A stretch of 64,000 bases of DNA from Chloroflexota bacterium (GTDB lineage: Bacteria > Chloroflexota > Anaerolineae > Anaerolineales > Villigracilaceae): positions 1-64,000 of the forward strand of contig JACPVF010000016.1 in NCBI GenBank assembly GCA_016191845.1, written 5' to 3'. Shown one piece after another: positions 49,819-60,623 of this stretch. The position numbers and the translations under genes are program-made. The notes under the pieces are model-generated. The model was not told where the DNA came from. It searched no databases and was given only the letters and a program-made list of their open reading frames with translations. The first letter of the stretch is position 1. Every line of letters begins with the position of its first letter.

Positions 49819-50427
49819 ATGACTATGACAACCGCCAGGCAGAAAGTGCTGGCTTATCTCAAAAAGAATCGCCTGGCTTCGGCACAGGAGATCGCGCGCG
49901 CCCTGCATGTGACCCCTGCCAATGCCCGCCATCATCTGCGCATCCTGGCAGCGGATGGGCGCGTGACAGTTGTCAGCGCGGGCGGCGAGGGGCGCGGGCG
50001 GCCCGTCAAGCACTATGGACTGTCGGCGGCGCTGGCGGGCGATCAACTGCCAGCCCTGTTGGGTGCGGTGCTGGATGAATGGCTGGGTGGGCTGTCACCG
50101 TCGAAACGGGAGCAGGCCCTGAGGTCCCTGGCGGAGCGGATGGGTGGGACGCTCCAGTCGGAGTCCGCGCCGCTGATGCGGCGGCTGGCGTCGGCGGTCG
50201 AGCGGCTCAATCAACTCCACTATCAGGCTCGCTGGGAGGCAGGCGCGGAAGGTCCACGCATTTTGCTGGGACCGTGCCCGTACGCAAAGGTGATAGCTGC
50301 TCATCTCGAGTTGTGTACAATGGACACAGCCCTGCTGGAGATTCTGCTGGAGCGGCCCATCCTACAAGTACAGAGGAATGAAACGACGATGCAGGGATTG
50401 TGTCCGTTTTTGTTTCAGATCGGTTGA
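49819..50427 (+). CDS. SufR-like Fe-S winged-helix regulator
   Basis: This 202-aa protein has an N-terminal winged HTH (VLAYLKKNRLASAQEIARAL, TPANARHHLRIL) with a wing GRGRPVKHYGLS. The C-terminal part has three Cys (GPCPYAKV, HLELC, QGLCPF) plus conserved His, the spacing of SufR-type cluster sensors. It is divergent from iscX-nuo-mrp and probably regulates it and itself according to Fe-S status. It starts at the ATG 6 nt after TATAAT. Confidence 0.75.
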   Translation: MTMTTARQKVLAYLKKNRLASAQEIARALHVTPANARHHLRILAADGRVTVVSAGGEGRGRPVKHYGLSAALAGDQLPALLGAVLDEWLGGLSPSKREQALRSLAERMGGTLQSESAPLMRRLASAVERLNQLHYQARWEAGAEGPRILLGPCPYAKVIAAHLELCTMDTALLEILLERPILQVQRNETTMQGLCPFLFQIG

Positions 50428-50485
50428 TTTCGCCTTCGACTACGGACTTCGCGAAGATCGCTCAGTCCTCCGCTCAGGGCGAAAT
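50427..50485. repeat. Dispersed palindromic intergenic repeat
   Basis: ATTTCGCCTTCGACTACGG and CCTCCGCTCAGGGCGAAAT are the terminal arms; this copy is inverted relative to 49639. Confidence 0.7.
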
Positions 50486-50504
50486 ATAAATCTAAGGAGG
50501 AAGA

Positions 50505-51053
50505 ATGCTTCGTTTGACCCGTTTGGGATTGATCCTGACCCTCAGCCTGACCCTGATTCTATCGGCCTGTAACCTGCCCTCGGCAGGGACGGGGGCGGAG
50601 TCGCCCGTCGCGCCTGAGGCGCTTGCGCAGACGGTCGTGGCTGCGACCCTGTCCGCCATCCAGGCGGAGACGGCAGCGGCCCCCACCGCGACGGTCCCCC
50701 CGCAGGAGCCGACCGCCACGCCAACCGTGGCCTTTACCTTCACCCCGTTCCCCACCCCGCAGAATCCGCTGGTGGTGAAGGATGCCCTGTGTTGGATGGG
50801 ACCTGGCCCCGTGTACGAAGTGGTCAGCTCGGTGAAGGCGGACACCCGCGTGGAGTTGCTCGGACGCGGCAGCGTGGGAGCCTGGTGGATCATCAAAAAC
50901 CCGCGCTACAACGACCCCTGCTGGCTACAGGCGGACGTCCTGCAATTCGACGCAGGCTACAACCTGACCAATCTCAAGGTCTTCACCCCGCCGCCCACGC
51001 CCACTCCCATCCCGACGAATACCCCTGTGCCCACCAACACCCCGCATCCGTAG
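50505..51053 (+). CDS. SH3-like lipoprotein
   Basis: This 182-aa protein has lipobox LILSAC near residue 22, a Thr-Pro linker (TATVPPQEPTATPTVAFT) and a bacterial SH3-like domain (LVVKDALCWMGPGPVYEVVS, WWIIKNPRYNDPCWLQ), closing with TPPPTPTPIPTNTP. Cell-wall or surface binding is likely. AAGGAGG is upstream. The Thr-Pro linkers are shared with lipoproteins at 22062, 51092 and 63533. Confidence 0.8.
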   Translation: MLRLTRLGLILTLSLTLILSACNLPSAGTGAESPVAPEALAQTVVAATLSAIQAETAAAPTATVPPQEPTATPTVAFTFTPFPTPQNPLVVKDALCWMGPGPVYEVVSSVKADTRVELLGRGSVGAWWIIKNPRYNDPCWLQADVLQFDAGYNLTNLKVFTPPPTPTPIPTNTPVPTNTPHP

Positions 51054-51057
51054 AAAA

Positions 51058-51093
51058 GAAGAAGGTTACCGCAATAGGTGACCTTCTTTGTTT
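51058..51093 (+). terminator. Convergent terminator
   Basis: AAGAAGGTTACC pairs with GGTGACCTTCTT (one wobble pair) around a six-base loop, followed by TTTG. It also faces the lipoprotein gene. Confidence 0.8.
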
Positions 51094-51754
51094 ATGGTGT
51101 GGATATTGCAGAAAGGATAACCAAAGGCGGTATTTCTGGATGTGTTAGCCTATATTGAAGATGCATCCTCAGTTCTTCCGCTCTCCCAGAATAAAAAGAG
51201 GAAAAATATGAGTCAATCTTTTCTCGCACATCTACTGGAAACAGCCTTTGAATAGTAGAATTCCATGTTGAACCATGGAACGGCACTTCCACCTTTTGAA
51301 TTGATCCATCCACATTAAGATGAATCACAGCGGGTTTTCTATCCCTAGAGCCAGGGGCGAAACACGTTGCCCACACATATACTTCCTGTTCGGATCTCCC
51401 CAGAATATCCCATTCGCATAAAGCAGTTTCATAATAAGGAAAAACGTCCCCTGCTTCGGACAGAACAAGCTTTGCCAATTCTGTTTGATACTCCTTCCAT
51501 CGTTCTACCTGAATTACATCAGGGGTGAAAATAGGAAGCGGCTTTTGTGTGGGATACGACGACGGTATGGGATATACAATAGTGGCCGTTGGCGTCACAG
51601 TCGGCGGAGGTGTGGTGGTAGGTTGGGCAGTTTGCGTCAGCACAACGCCTGTTTGGGCAAGCGCGATGGCAGTGCCTTGAATGTCCACGGGTCGGGTGGA
51701 CGTGCAGGCGGTCAACCCAAATACGAACAGAAAGAAAATAGCTCGAACTTTCAT
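51092..51754 (-). CDS. Hypothetical lipoprotein
   Basis: This 220-aa protein has lipobox FGLTAC near residue 18 and a Thr/Pro linker (QPTTTPPPTVTPTATIV), then an unrecognised domain with an EVYVWATCF strand and HPEIPP near the end. GGAGG lies 6 nt before the ATG. AT-rich relative to neighbours, so it may be acquired. No partner gene is seen. Confidence 0.7.
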   Translation of the reverse strand: MKVRAIFFLFVFGLTACTSTRPVDIQGTAIALAQTGVVLTQTAQPTTTPPPTVTPTATIVYPIPSSYPTQKPLPIFTPDVIQVERWKEYQTELAKLVLSEAGDVFPYYETALCEWDILGRSEQEVYVWATCFAPGSRDRKPAVIHLNVDGSIQKVEVPFHGSTWNSTIQRLFPVDVREKIDSYFSSFYSGRAEELRMHLQYRLTHPEIPPLVILSAISTP

Positions 51755-51773
51755 CACTTACCTCCTGATATAG

Positions 51774-51871
51774 AGACCCTAAAGGTCTTGGCCATAAACG
51801 GAAACGTTGTTGGTGCGAATATCTCCATCCAAAAAGCCATTTTGCCTCACAGAATAAGACCTTTAGGGTCT
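51774..51871. repeat. Exact 16-bp inverted repeat pair
   Basis: AGACCCTAAAGGTCTT (51774-51789) and its exact complement (51856-51871) flank 66 bp. The inner part shows no gene. Each arm is itself nearly palindromic, as in small non-autonomous elements. Confidence 0.6.
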
Positions 51872-51968
51872 GGGAATGATACGCTCCCCGCCGCAATTAA
51901 GTTCCAAAAAAAATGACAGCCGACTCGCGGCTGCCACTTTTTACTTCTCACTTCTTGCTTTTCACGTT

Positions 51969-53810
<1,842 letters not shown>

Positions 53811-53899
53811 GGTAGGTTCCTCCAGATTTTTGAATTAGGTGTAGTTGCGCAATCATGCAACAAGCAATACCCATTGCCTGTCCATGTGCGCAATGACAT

Positions 53900-54132
53900 T
53901 CTTTGCCATCTCCGGGGTTTTATCCGCATCGTTGCCGACACGTCTTGTGCTGGAGTTTGTACTGGAGGGAAAGGTCTCGGGGTTGGCATCCCCGCAGGGC
54001 TTCCGCTGATCTTTCGATTTTTTTCAACCATCCTCCCTCTCGGGGTGAGGGTCGAATTATCTTCACGGCGAAGTGAAGAACCCTGTTCCTCGTCAACTTT
54101 GGCGGTTCTATCGATGCCAAAGTCCATGCGCT
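53900..54132 (-). ncRNA. glmS ribozyme
   Basis: On the minus strand cleavage is expected between A at 54132 and G at 54131 (GCGC...), then P2 (CUUUGGC 54122-54116 with GCCAAAG 54103-54097), then UUGACGAGG (54096-54088), and CAGGG (54085-54081) pairing with CCCUG (53999-53995) in the sequence GCGGAAGCCCUGCGGGG. These match the catalytic core of glmS ribozymes from Bacillus and Thermoanaerobacter. The P3 region carries a longer insertion than usual. Glucosamine-6-phosphate would trigger self-cleavage and reduce glmS mRNA. The 3' limit is approximate. A TATAAT at 54199-54194 is upstream. Confidence 0.85.
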
Positions 54133-54193
54133 GCTTTCCCTATGAAATTTTGTCTTACACCTCCTTTTGCTTTTGGTCTTCTTGCGAGGCGGG

Positions 54194-54199
54194 ATTATA
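54194..54199 (-). promoter_or_regulatory. -10 of glmS
   Basis: TATAAT reading leftward, 62 nt upstream of the cleavage site. No good -35 is evident. Confidence 0.5.
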
Positions 54200-54355
54200 C
54201 CCGATAAAACCCCAACCGAGTCCGAATTCGGTCCGAATCGGCCCTCGTTCGTCCTGTTTTCGTGAAAAAAACGTTACGTTCCCCTGACAATTCCCCAGGT
54301 TCAATTGACTGCACATTTTCGCTTTGATATGATTGAAAAGGCAGAGGAGCGCCTC

Positions 54356-54961
54356 ATGGCAAATCTACTGAAAAAACTCGCAGATTCCCGTAAAAAGCAC
54401 CCCCAGTCCGCGCGTGGACAGAGCCTAGTGGAACTGGCCATCGTGCTGGCTCTGCTATTGTTCATGGTCATTGCTATTGTCGAATATGGCTTCTTGCTCA
54501 ACCAGTACCTGAACATCCTGGATGGTGGCCGCGAAGCCGCCCGTCAGGCCAGCCTGGCCGACCCGTTCCTGTCGAATGGGTCCATTGACCCGACCTTCTT
54601 TCCGAATGTAGGCGCGCTGGTGGATAACTTCCTCCTCCCGATTAAACTGGATCCCACGTTGGATGATGTCGTGATCTCCTTTTTTAGTGTCAACGGCACC
54701 TCGGCAGTCCGCTTCCCGGATGCCGATGGTTGGAGCCGAAACGGGATCAGCGTTTCGCAATTCACCACAGAAAACATCGAGTCTCGCTTGAACGGGACCG
54801 CACCATCAACGGGTGTCTTGCTGATCGAGATTTTTTACCACTACTGGCAGACCATGAACCTGCCGATCTTTTCGAACGTAATACCCAATCCAATTCCGCT
54901 GTATAGTTACGCCATCATGCCGCTCTCGGCTGCAGAACCCACACCGACCCCATCCCCATAA
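54356..54961 (+). CDS. TadE-like pilus/envelope protein
   Basis: This 201-aa protein starts MANLLKKLADSRKKHPQSARGQ and has the TadE signature GQSLVELAIVLALLLFMVIAIVEYG, with a Glu at the fifth mature position, as in pseudopilins. The rest is extracellular, ending PTPTPSP. It is likely processed by the prepilin peptidase at 61378. GGAG precedes the ATG at 54356. It starts a three-gene cluster. Confidence 0.85.
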   Translation: MANLLKKLADSRKKHPQSARGQSLVELAIVLALLLFMVIAIVEYGFLLNQYLNILDGGREAARQASLADPFLSNGSIDPTFFPNVGALVDNFLLPIKLDPTLDDVVISFFSVNGTSAVRFPDADGWSRNGISVSQFTTENIESRLNGTAPSTGVLLIEIFYHYWQTMNLPIFSNVIPNPIPLYSYAIMPLSAAEPTPTPSP

Positions 54962-54975
54962 AACGAGGTTATTTT

Positions 54976-56583
54976 ATGGAAATGCCTACTCCTAAATCTT
55001 CCAGAACGGAAAACCGCCGCCGCGAAAAGGGACAGGTCCTGATTATCGTGGTGTTCGCAATCATTGGACTGGTGGCATTCATCGGTTTGGTGGTCGACCT
55101 TGGGCTGGTGTACATCGGCTATGGCAACCTGCGCCGTTCCGTGGATGCCGCTGCCCTGGCCGCCTCCTTGCAATACCGCGAAGGGTACACGATTGCTGGG
55201 TTGGAGGCTGCGGCCACTGAGTTCCTGACGTTGAATGGGATCTATGACCCTCATGCAACGGTTGTAACTTGCGAAGAACAGCCTATGCTTTGTGACACGA
55301 ACGGAGATGGTACCGTCTCAGATACGGAGCATCGCAAGTTTGTGCAGGTGATTGCCTCCACTGAAGTGCAGTTGGCCTTCCTGCGCGTGGTAGGAATTAC
55401 GCAGGTGCCCCTTAGTGCGGAAGCTGTCTCCGAGGCCGCCTCGGTGGATGTAGTGCTGGTCATCGACCGTTCTGAATCGATGACCAATGATGCTCCTGCT
55501 GGGGATGCTCGTGATCCTTCGAAGTGTAATGTTAATCCTCCCCCATATAGTGGCGGCGGTGGTTTCTCCGGTAGCTGCGACCCCTTCACGGACGTGAAGC
55601 GCGCGGCCGATGCTTTTATTGACCAGTTGTTCTTCCCTTATGACCGTGTGGCGGTGGTAACATTCGATCGCGATGTCCATTGCAGTACCTGTTCCAATGC
55701 TGGCGATCGGTTAAGCTTGGCCCTCACTTCGGATGAACATGATATTCGGACTCGTATTCGCAATCTGTGGGTATTTCAAGCGGGGAATGACGTCAACCCC
55801 GATACTGGTAATGCGGGTATTGCTGGCTGGTCCTGTGAGGACATTACGGGCTTCCTTGATGGTACGATGGACCACCCACCGGCTGGGCCCTGTCGTCAGT
55901 ATGACATGGCCACGGAGAATTTCCTTTATTTTAACTGCCCATCGGCTATGCTGCCCGGTGGAAGTTATGAATCCTGCACTTCGACGAACATTGGCGGTGG
56001 ACTGGCGGCAGCGGCGAATGAATTCGCCGATAGCATGCGCGAAGAGGCTTTGTGGGTGACGATCCTGCTCACCGATGGTGCGGCTAATAGTTCGACCGAT
56101 TCGTCGGGCAATTTACCATTTGGTTTTTGTTCCGGTGGATTGGGAACCACCCAGCCGTACTGCCGTGACCGGGAAGTTCAAAGCCCGGCTGGTTCAGGAA
56201 ATTATCTGCAAACCCGCCACTGCTACTCTATTTTGAATGCCGGTGGCGACCCAATCATGGACAACCATGCGATGTGCATGGGCGTAACCGACTCGGCTTG
56301 GGATATTCCAGGCATTGCGGATGATGGTTCGCACTATGATGCGGATGATTACGCCCGTGACATGGCTGACTGGCTGTCCATGAACAATGTGTTGACCTTC
56401 TCCATCGGTTTGGGTAACCTGGTGACCAATTCCAATCCGGGTGACCCGAGAGACGGCGAACAGTTATTGAAGTACACGGCCGGTGTGACCGGCGGCCTGT
56501 ACTATTATGCGCCTACCGGCGACCAATTGCGTGCCATCTTTGCCAAGATCGCCGACAATATCGCCACCCGACTTACCCGCTAA
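54976..56583 (+). CDS. TadG-like protein with von Willebrand A domain
   Basis: This 535-aa protein has a TadG-type N-terminal helix (GQVLIIVVFAIIGLVAFIGLVVDLG) and a VWA domain from about residue 160: VDVVLVIDRSESMT holds the DxSxS MIDAS metal site, with inserted Cys-rich loops, and ends SIGLGNLVTNSN...IFAKIADNIATR. It probably mediates surface adhesion with a metal ion. It follows the TadE gene by 14 nt. Confidence 0.85.
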   Translation: MEMPTPKSSRTENRRREKGQVLIIVVFAIIGLVAFIGLVVDLGLVYIGYGNLRRSVDAAALAASLQYREGYTIAGLEAAATEFLTLNGIYDPHATVVTCEEQPMLCDTNGDGTVSDTEHRKFVQVIASTEVQLAFLRVVGITQVPLSAEAVSEAASVDVVLVIDRSESMTNDAPAGDARDPSKCNVNPPPYSGGGGFSGSCDPFTDVKRAADAFIDQLFFPYDRVAVVTFDRDVHCSTCSNAGDRLSLALTSDEHDIRTRIRNLWVFQAGNDVNPDTGNAGIAGWSCEDITGFLDGTMDHPPAGPCRQYDMATENFLYFNCPSAMLPGGSYESCTSTNIGGGLAAAANEFADSMREEALWVTILLTDGAANSSTDSSGNLPFGFCSGGLGTTQPYCRDREVQSPAGSGNYLQTRHCYSILNAGGDPIMDNHAMCMGVTDSAWDIPGIADDGSHYDADDYARDMADWLSMNNVLTFSIGLGNLVTNSNPGDPRDGEQLLKYTAGVTGGLYYYAPTGDQLRAIFAKIADNIATRLTR

Positions 56584-56597
56584 CCTGCGAGGCTCCT

Positions 56598-58379
56598 ATG
56601 AGAAAATTTCCAAATCACATTCGACCATCTCTGCCATGGATGAAGAAACGAAGCCCTTCGCAGGCCCTGCTTGAGTTTGCACTGGCCTTGCCCATTCTAC
56701 TGTTGGTCATCTTCGCCATCATCGATTTTGCCTTGCTCTTCCAGGCCTGGTTGACAGTGGAGAACGTGGCCCGCCAGACTATTCGTTACGCGGTTACCGG
56801 GCAATATGATCCGATTAATTGTCCTGTGGGCGGATGTCTGAATGACAATGACGAGGATACCGCCCGCCTTGGGACGGTCAAAAGCGTAGCCCAGGGCTGG
56901 ACCATCGGCTTGTTCATTGACCAGCCTGCCACGATTGCGGAGGATAAAACCCAGATTGGTTATTTCCATGTGACCGTCTGTTCGAACGCAGACCGCGACA
57001 ACAACGGCGTGGCAGACTATGTGGTGATCCTCCCCCGCATGGGCAACCCTGGTCAGTACGCGGATTGTCTGATTACCAATACCACCACGCATCAGGAGGA
57101 TGCTGGTCAACCAGGTGGTCGTGTGATTGTCATGGTGGACTTCAACCATCCCTACATCACACCCTTCTTCCACACCTTGTGGCCGTGGACCCATCTGTCC
57201 TCTTACCGTGAAGGCATCGTGGAGCGTTTCCGCGTGGCACGCTCCATCGACGTTCCGCCTGCGTTGAACTTACCGACCGATACACCTACTGAAACACCGC
57301 TGCCATCGGATACGCCGACACCCACTTTGACCTTCACGCCGACCAGCACCTTTACGCCTACCTTCACGCCGACCAAGACGTTTACGCCGACCATGACGTT
57401 TACGCCGACTAATACGCGTACGCCGACGGCCACCCCCACGCCGGATTGTTCGCTGTTCGTGTTTAGTGCAGGCTTCTCACAGACTACTTCCAGCGGCCTG
57501 CCGCGCGCTAGGATCCCGATCTATAACGGTAGTACGCAGGCCACTTACATCCAGAGCATCGATTTCGATTGGGATGCCTATGATGCCTCCAACCCATCCC
57601 AGTCCTTGAACCGTTGGCGCTTCGATGGCAACTCCATTGTGACGACGGATGACCCCGACTCTCATACTACCTGGACGTTGGGTGGTACACCTGGGTCCAC
57701 CATTCTGCTTAATCCCGGCGAGACTGACTATTTCGACTTCGACTACCTCAATGCAGATGCCTCCTGGCCGGCCATCGTCCCTGCCAACTCCTTTGGCTTG
57801 ATCGTCACCCTGACCAATGGTTGTATGGTGGAGATCGACGCTGAAGCGACTCCGACGCCTACCAAGACCTCCACGATTACCCTGACCCCGACGATTACCA
57901 ATACGCCGACCATTACACGTACGCCGACCATTACCAATACACCGACTCGCACCAATACACCCACCGTTACGAATACGCCCACTCGCACACCCTCGCCGAC
58001 CATCACGCGTACGCCGACCATCACCTTCACGCCGACGTTGACCTTTACGATTACCAATACGCCGACCATCACCTTCACGCCCACCAAGACGCTGACGCCG
58101 ACGGTCACGTTCACGCCGACCATCACCAATACGGTGACTAGAACGTTCACGCCGACCATCACCTTCACGCCGACCAAGACGTTCACGCCGACCATTACCT
58201 TCACGCCGACCAAGACGCGTACACCCACGCCGACGGCTTCTCAGACGCTTACCCGTACGCCTACGCCGTCGCCTACACCGTCCCCGACGCGTACGTCCAC
58301 CAGTTCGCCGACCCCGATTATCACGCCGACGAAGACGCCCACCAAGTCGCCGACTCCGCCTTGTACGGATGGTTGCTAG
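56598..58379 (+). CDS. TadE-like protein with long Thr-Pro repeat stalk
   Basis: This 593-aa protein has an N-terminal TadE helix (SQALLEFALALPILLLVIFAIIDFALLFQ), a 170-aa domain, and two Thr-Pro stretches (TPTxT repeats, about 225-275 and 415-585) around a small beta domain, ending CTDGC. The repeats are encoded by 18-24 bp units (ACGCCGACC...). It looks like a stalked surface protein; the terminal CxxxC-like end may lock it. GAGG precedes the ATG. Confidence 0.85.
   Translation: MRKFPNHIRPSLPWMKKRSPSQALLEFALALPILLLVIFAIIDFALLFQAWLTVENVARQTIRYAVTGQYDPINCPVGGCLNDNDEDTARLGTVKSVAQGWTIGLFIDQPATIAEDKTQIGYFHVTVCSNADRDNNGVADYVVILPRMGNPGQYADCLITNTTTHQEDAGQPGGRVIVMVDFNHPYITPFFHTLWPWTHLSSYREGIVERFRVARSIDVPPALNLPTDTPTETPLPSDTPTPTLTFTPTSTFTPTFTPTKTFTPTMTFTPTNTRTPTATPTPDCSLFVFSAGFSQTTSSGLPRARIPIYNGSTQATYIQSIDFDWDAYDASNPSQSLNRWRFDGNSIVTTDDPDSHTTWTLGGTPGSTILLNPGETDYFDFDYLNADASWPAIVPANSFGLIVTLTNGCMVEIDAEATPTPTKTSTITLTPTITNTPTITRTPTITNTPTRTNTPTVTNTPTRTPSPTITRTPTITFTPTLTFTITNTPTITFTPTKTLTPTVTFTPTITNTVTRTFTPTITFTPTKTFTPTITFTPTKTRTPTPTASQTLTRTPTPSPTPSPTRTSTSSPTPIITPTKTPTKSPTPPCTDGC
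57846..58350. repeat. Short tandem repeat of Thr-Pro codons
   Basis: ACGCCGACC(A/G)(A/T)(T/C)ACC(T/A)(T/A)C-type units recur dozens of times, encoding (TPTxT)n. A shorter array is at 57317-57440. Length may vary between strains by slippage or recombination. Confidence 0.8.
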
Positions 58380-58415
58380 TCAGCGGCGACAAAACCCGAT
58401 AAATCCATGATGAAC

Positions 58416-58445
58416 AAGAGGCCGCATGTACTCGTGCGGCCTCTT
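58416..58445 (+). terminator. Hairpin after the Tad cluster
   Basis: AAGAGGCCGCA (58416-58426) pairs with TGCGGCCTCTT (58435-58445). The T-run is weak. Confidence 0.6.
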
Positions 58446-58475
58446 GCCCTAGAAAACCCCATTGTATGAGGCCCC

Positions 58476-60623
58476 GTGCGAGCCTACCTTGAACGACTGA
58501 ATGCCTGGCCGATCCGTCAGCGCGCCGCATTGCTGGAGGCAGCGGTCTATTTTGCTTTGGTATGGTTGTGGGTCCTGTTGGTGCCCGCCGACTATGCGGG
58601 TCGATTTATTTTAGGTGGAATGATGATTGCTGCTCCAGCCGCCGCTGGTGCCTTGCAGGTACTCTTCTCATTCAACTCTTTGCCCAAGGCGCGGCGCGAG
58701 GCCTGGCTCTATTTGGGACTGGCCCTGGCAGGTTGGGCCGTGCGCCATTTCCTTTGGATCTTCCTTGGCCCGCGTGGGCAGGATGACCCATCCCTGTTCT
58801 CCCTTTCGGACTTGTTCGGCCTGTTGGCCTATCCCTTTGCCGCCCTGGGCTTGGTCCGCCTTTCGACGGGGTTCCGCCATGCCCCAGCCCGCTTCCGTTT
58901 CCTCCTCGATTTGATCGTCAATTCCGGTGTGGCCGTTACCCTGGGCTGGCTCCTGCTCGGGCGCGCTTTCCCGGTCGGACCTCAACAAGTGGTGCCGACT
59001 CTTTATCCCATTGCGGACATGGTCCTGCTGATGGTGATCGTTAACCTGGCTTTGGCGGGTGCGGTTGCGCGGTCTACCGCCTACGTTCTTGGGCTCAGTC
59101 TGATCTTCATGACCCTGTCCGATTACGCCAACAGCCTGCTCAGCCTGTATCAAAGCGATCCGGCTGGGACCTTCCTTAGCCTGGGTTGGGTGTTGGCTTA
59201 TCTGTTGATGGGGAATGAGGTCATCCGTGAGCGGCAGCGGGTGGAGGACCTCGACCAGGGCTTGCGTTCGCCGCTGCTTGATTTGAGCACGCAAATCCAA
59301 AATATCCTCCCGGTGACGTTGGTGTTGGCGTTGGCTTGGTACGTCCTGGCAGACTGGCGTCTGCGTGGCGAGTTATCCACCTTCGGCGTGGCCATGAGTC
59401 TCGTCTTCGTCGCCATCCTGATCGTGCGTCTCGGCATCCGTGCGGGGGAGGTGGAGTTGCAGCGCTACTGGCAATTATTCAGCAGTCTGGGCGAACCTGC
59501 CTTCATCTGCGATGAGCAGGGGCGTATCCTGTTGGGTAACCCTGCCTTTTCCCATCTGTATGAGGAAGGGGATGATGATGCCGCTATCCCCAATCTACTG
59601 TCCATTTTTGTTGCACCTGCTCTCGATACAGATACATTGACGCGCGCCTCGCGCACCGTTGTGTCCGATGAGGTGACCCTGGCAGGCGAACAAACCCCGT
59701 ATCTGCTCACTCTCAGCCCCGTGGCGGCCGAGGGACGCCGCAGGCTGATCGCGGGGGTGGCTCACGACCTATCCGAGCAAAAGCAGCAGCAGGATGCACT
59801 GCGTCTGGCCTTTGGTGAACTGCAGACCGTCCATCGCCAGCTTGAGGATCTCAACACCCAGCTGGAAGCCCGTGTCGAGGAGCGAACTCGTACCCTTCAG
59901 GATGCGTATAACCAACTTGAGGAGCAAAATAAGAAACTGCAAGAGCTTGACCTTCTCAAGACCGATTTCGTCTCCATGGTCTCGCATGAACTGCGTACCC
60001 CGCTCAATAATCTAGGCGGGGGCCTGGAGTTGATGTTGGGACGGGGCAGGGCGTCCGTCGCTAACCAGCAGACGATGCAGTTGATGCAGGCCGAGATCCA
60101 CCGCCTGACCCGCTTCGTCGAGAACATTCTCAATCTATCCGCGTTGGACGCGGGGCGGCTGGAGCTTCATCCTGTTCCCCTTTCGATGGCGGTTGCCGTC
60201 GAAGAGGTGCTGCGGAAGCGCTCTCTCGGTCAGGATTTGGGACGGATCGTCACCGAGGTCTCGCCTGACCTTCCGCTGGTCTGGGCGGATGAGGCTGCCG
60301 TGCAGAGTGTCCTGCATCATCTGCTGGACAATGCCTTGAAATATGCCGTAGAGGGGCCTGTTATAATCCGCTCCAGGTTGGAGTCCGACGGCGTGCGCAT
60401 CGAGGTGCTGGATAGCGGCCCGGGCATCCCGCCCGGGAAGCGGCATTTGTTGTTCCAACGTTTCCAACGGCTGGACGCGCGCGACTCGCAATCCGTGTAT
60501 GGCTACGGCTTGGGCTTGTATCTTTCGCGCCGCCTGATGACGGCCATGAAGAGCGATCTCTGTTATGAAGCGCCCAAGGCGGGCGGTTCGTGTTTTTACT
60601 TTATTCTGAAGGTTGCGGAATGA
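58476..60623 (+). CDS. Membrane sensor histidine kinase with PAS domain
   Basis: This 715-aa protein has eight or so N-terminal membrane helices (residues 20-325), a PAS domain (about 330-440; FICDEQGRILLGNPAF), a coiled coil with RTLQDAYNQLEEQNKKLQELD, HisKA (SMVSHELRTPLNNLGG with the His), and HATPase (HHLLDNALKYA, DSGPGIPPGKR, GYGLGLYLSRRLM). It starts with GTG at 58476. Signal unknown. The response regulator overlaps by 4 bp. Confidence 0.9.
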   Translation: MRAYLERLNAWPIRQRAALLEAAVYFALVWLWVLLVPADYAGRFILGGMMIAAPAAAGALQVLFSFNSLPKARREAWLYLGLALAGWAVRHFLWIFLGPRGQDDPSLFSLSDLFGLLAYPFAALGLVRLSTGFRHAPARFRFLLDLIVNSGVAVTLGWLLLGRAFPVGPQQVVPTLYPIADMVLLMVIVNLALAGAVARSTAYVLGLSLIFMTLSDYANSLLSLYQSDPAGTFLSLGWVLAYLLMGNEVIRERQRVEDLDQGLRSPLLDLSTQIQNILPVTLVLALAWYVLADWRLRGELSTFGVAMSLVFVAILIVRLGIRAGEVELQRYWQLFSSLGEPAFICDEQGRILLGNPAFSHLYEEGDDDAAIPNLLSIFVAPALDTDTLTRASRTVVSDEVTLAGEQTPYLLTLSPVAAEGRRRLIAGVAHDLSEQKQQQDALRLAFGELQTVHRQLEDLNTQLEARVEERTRTLQDAYNQLEEQNKKLQELDLLKTDFVSMVSHELRTPLNNLGGGLELMLGRGRASVANQQTMQLMQAEIHRLTRFVENILNLSALDAGRLELHPVPLSMAVAVEEVLRKRSLGQDLGRIVTEVSPDLPLVWADEAAVQSVLHHLLDNALKYAVEGPVIIRSRLESDGVRIEVLDSGPGIPPGKRHLLFQRFQRLDARDSQSVYGYGLGLYLSRRLMTAMKSDLCYEAPKAGGSCFYFILKVAE

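Noticed and set aside
57743-58228. Antisense ORF rich in Val-Gly
   Set aside because: It is the reverse complement of the Thr-Pro codon repeat.
57846-58350. Possible CRISPR array
   Set aside because: The repeats have no unique spacers and lie in a coding frame.
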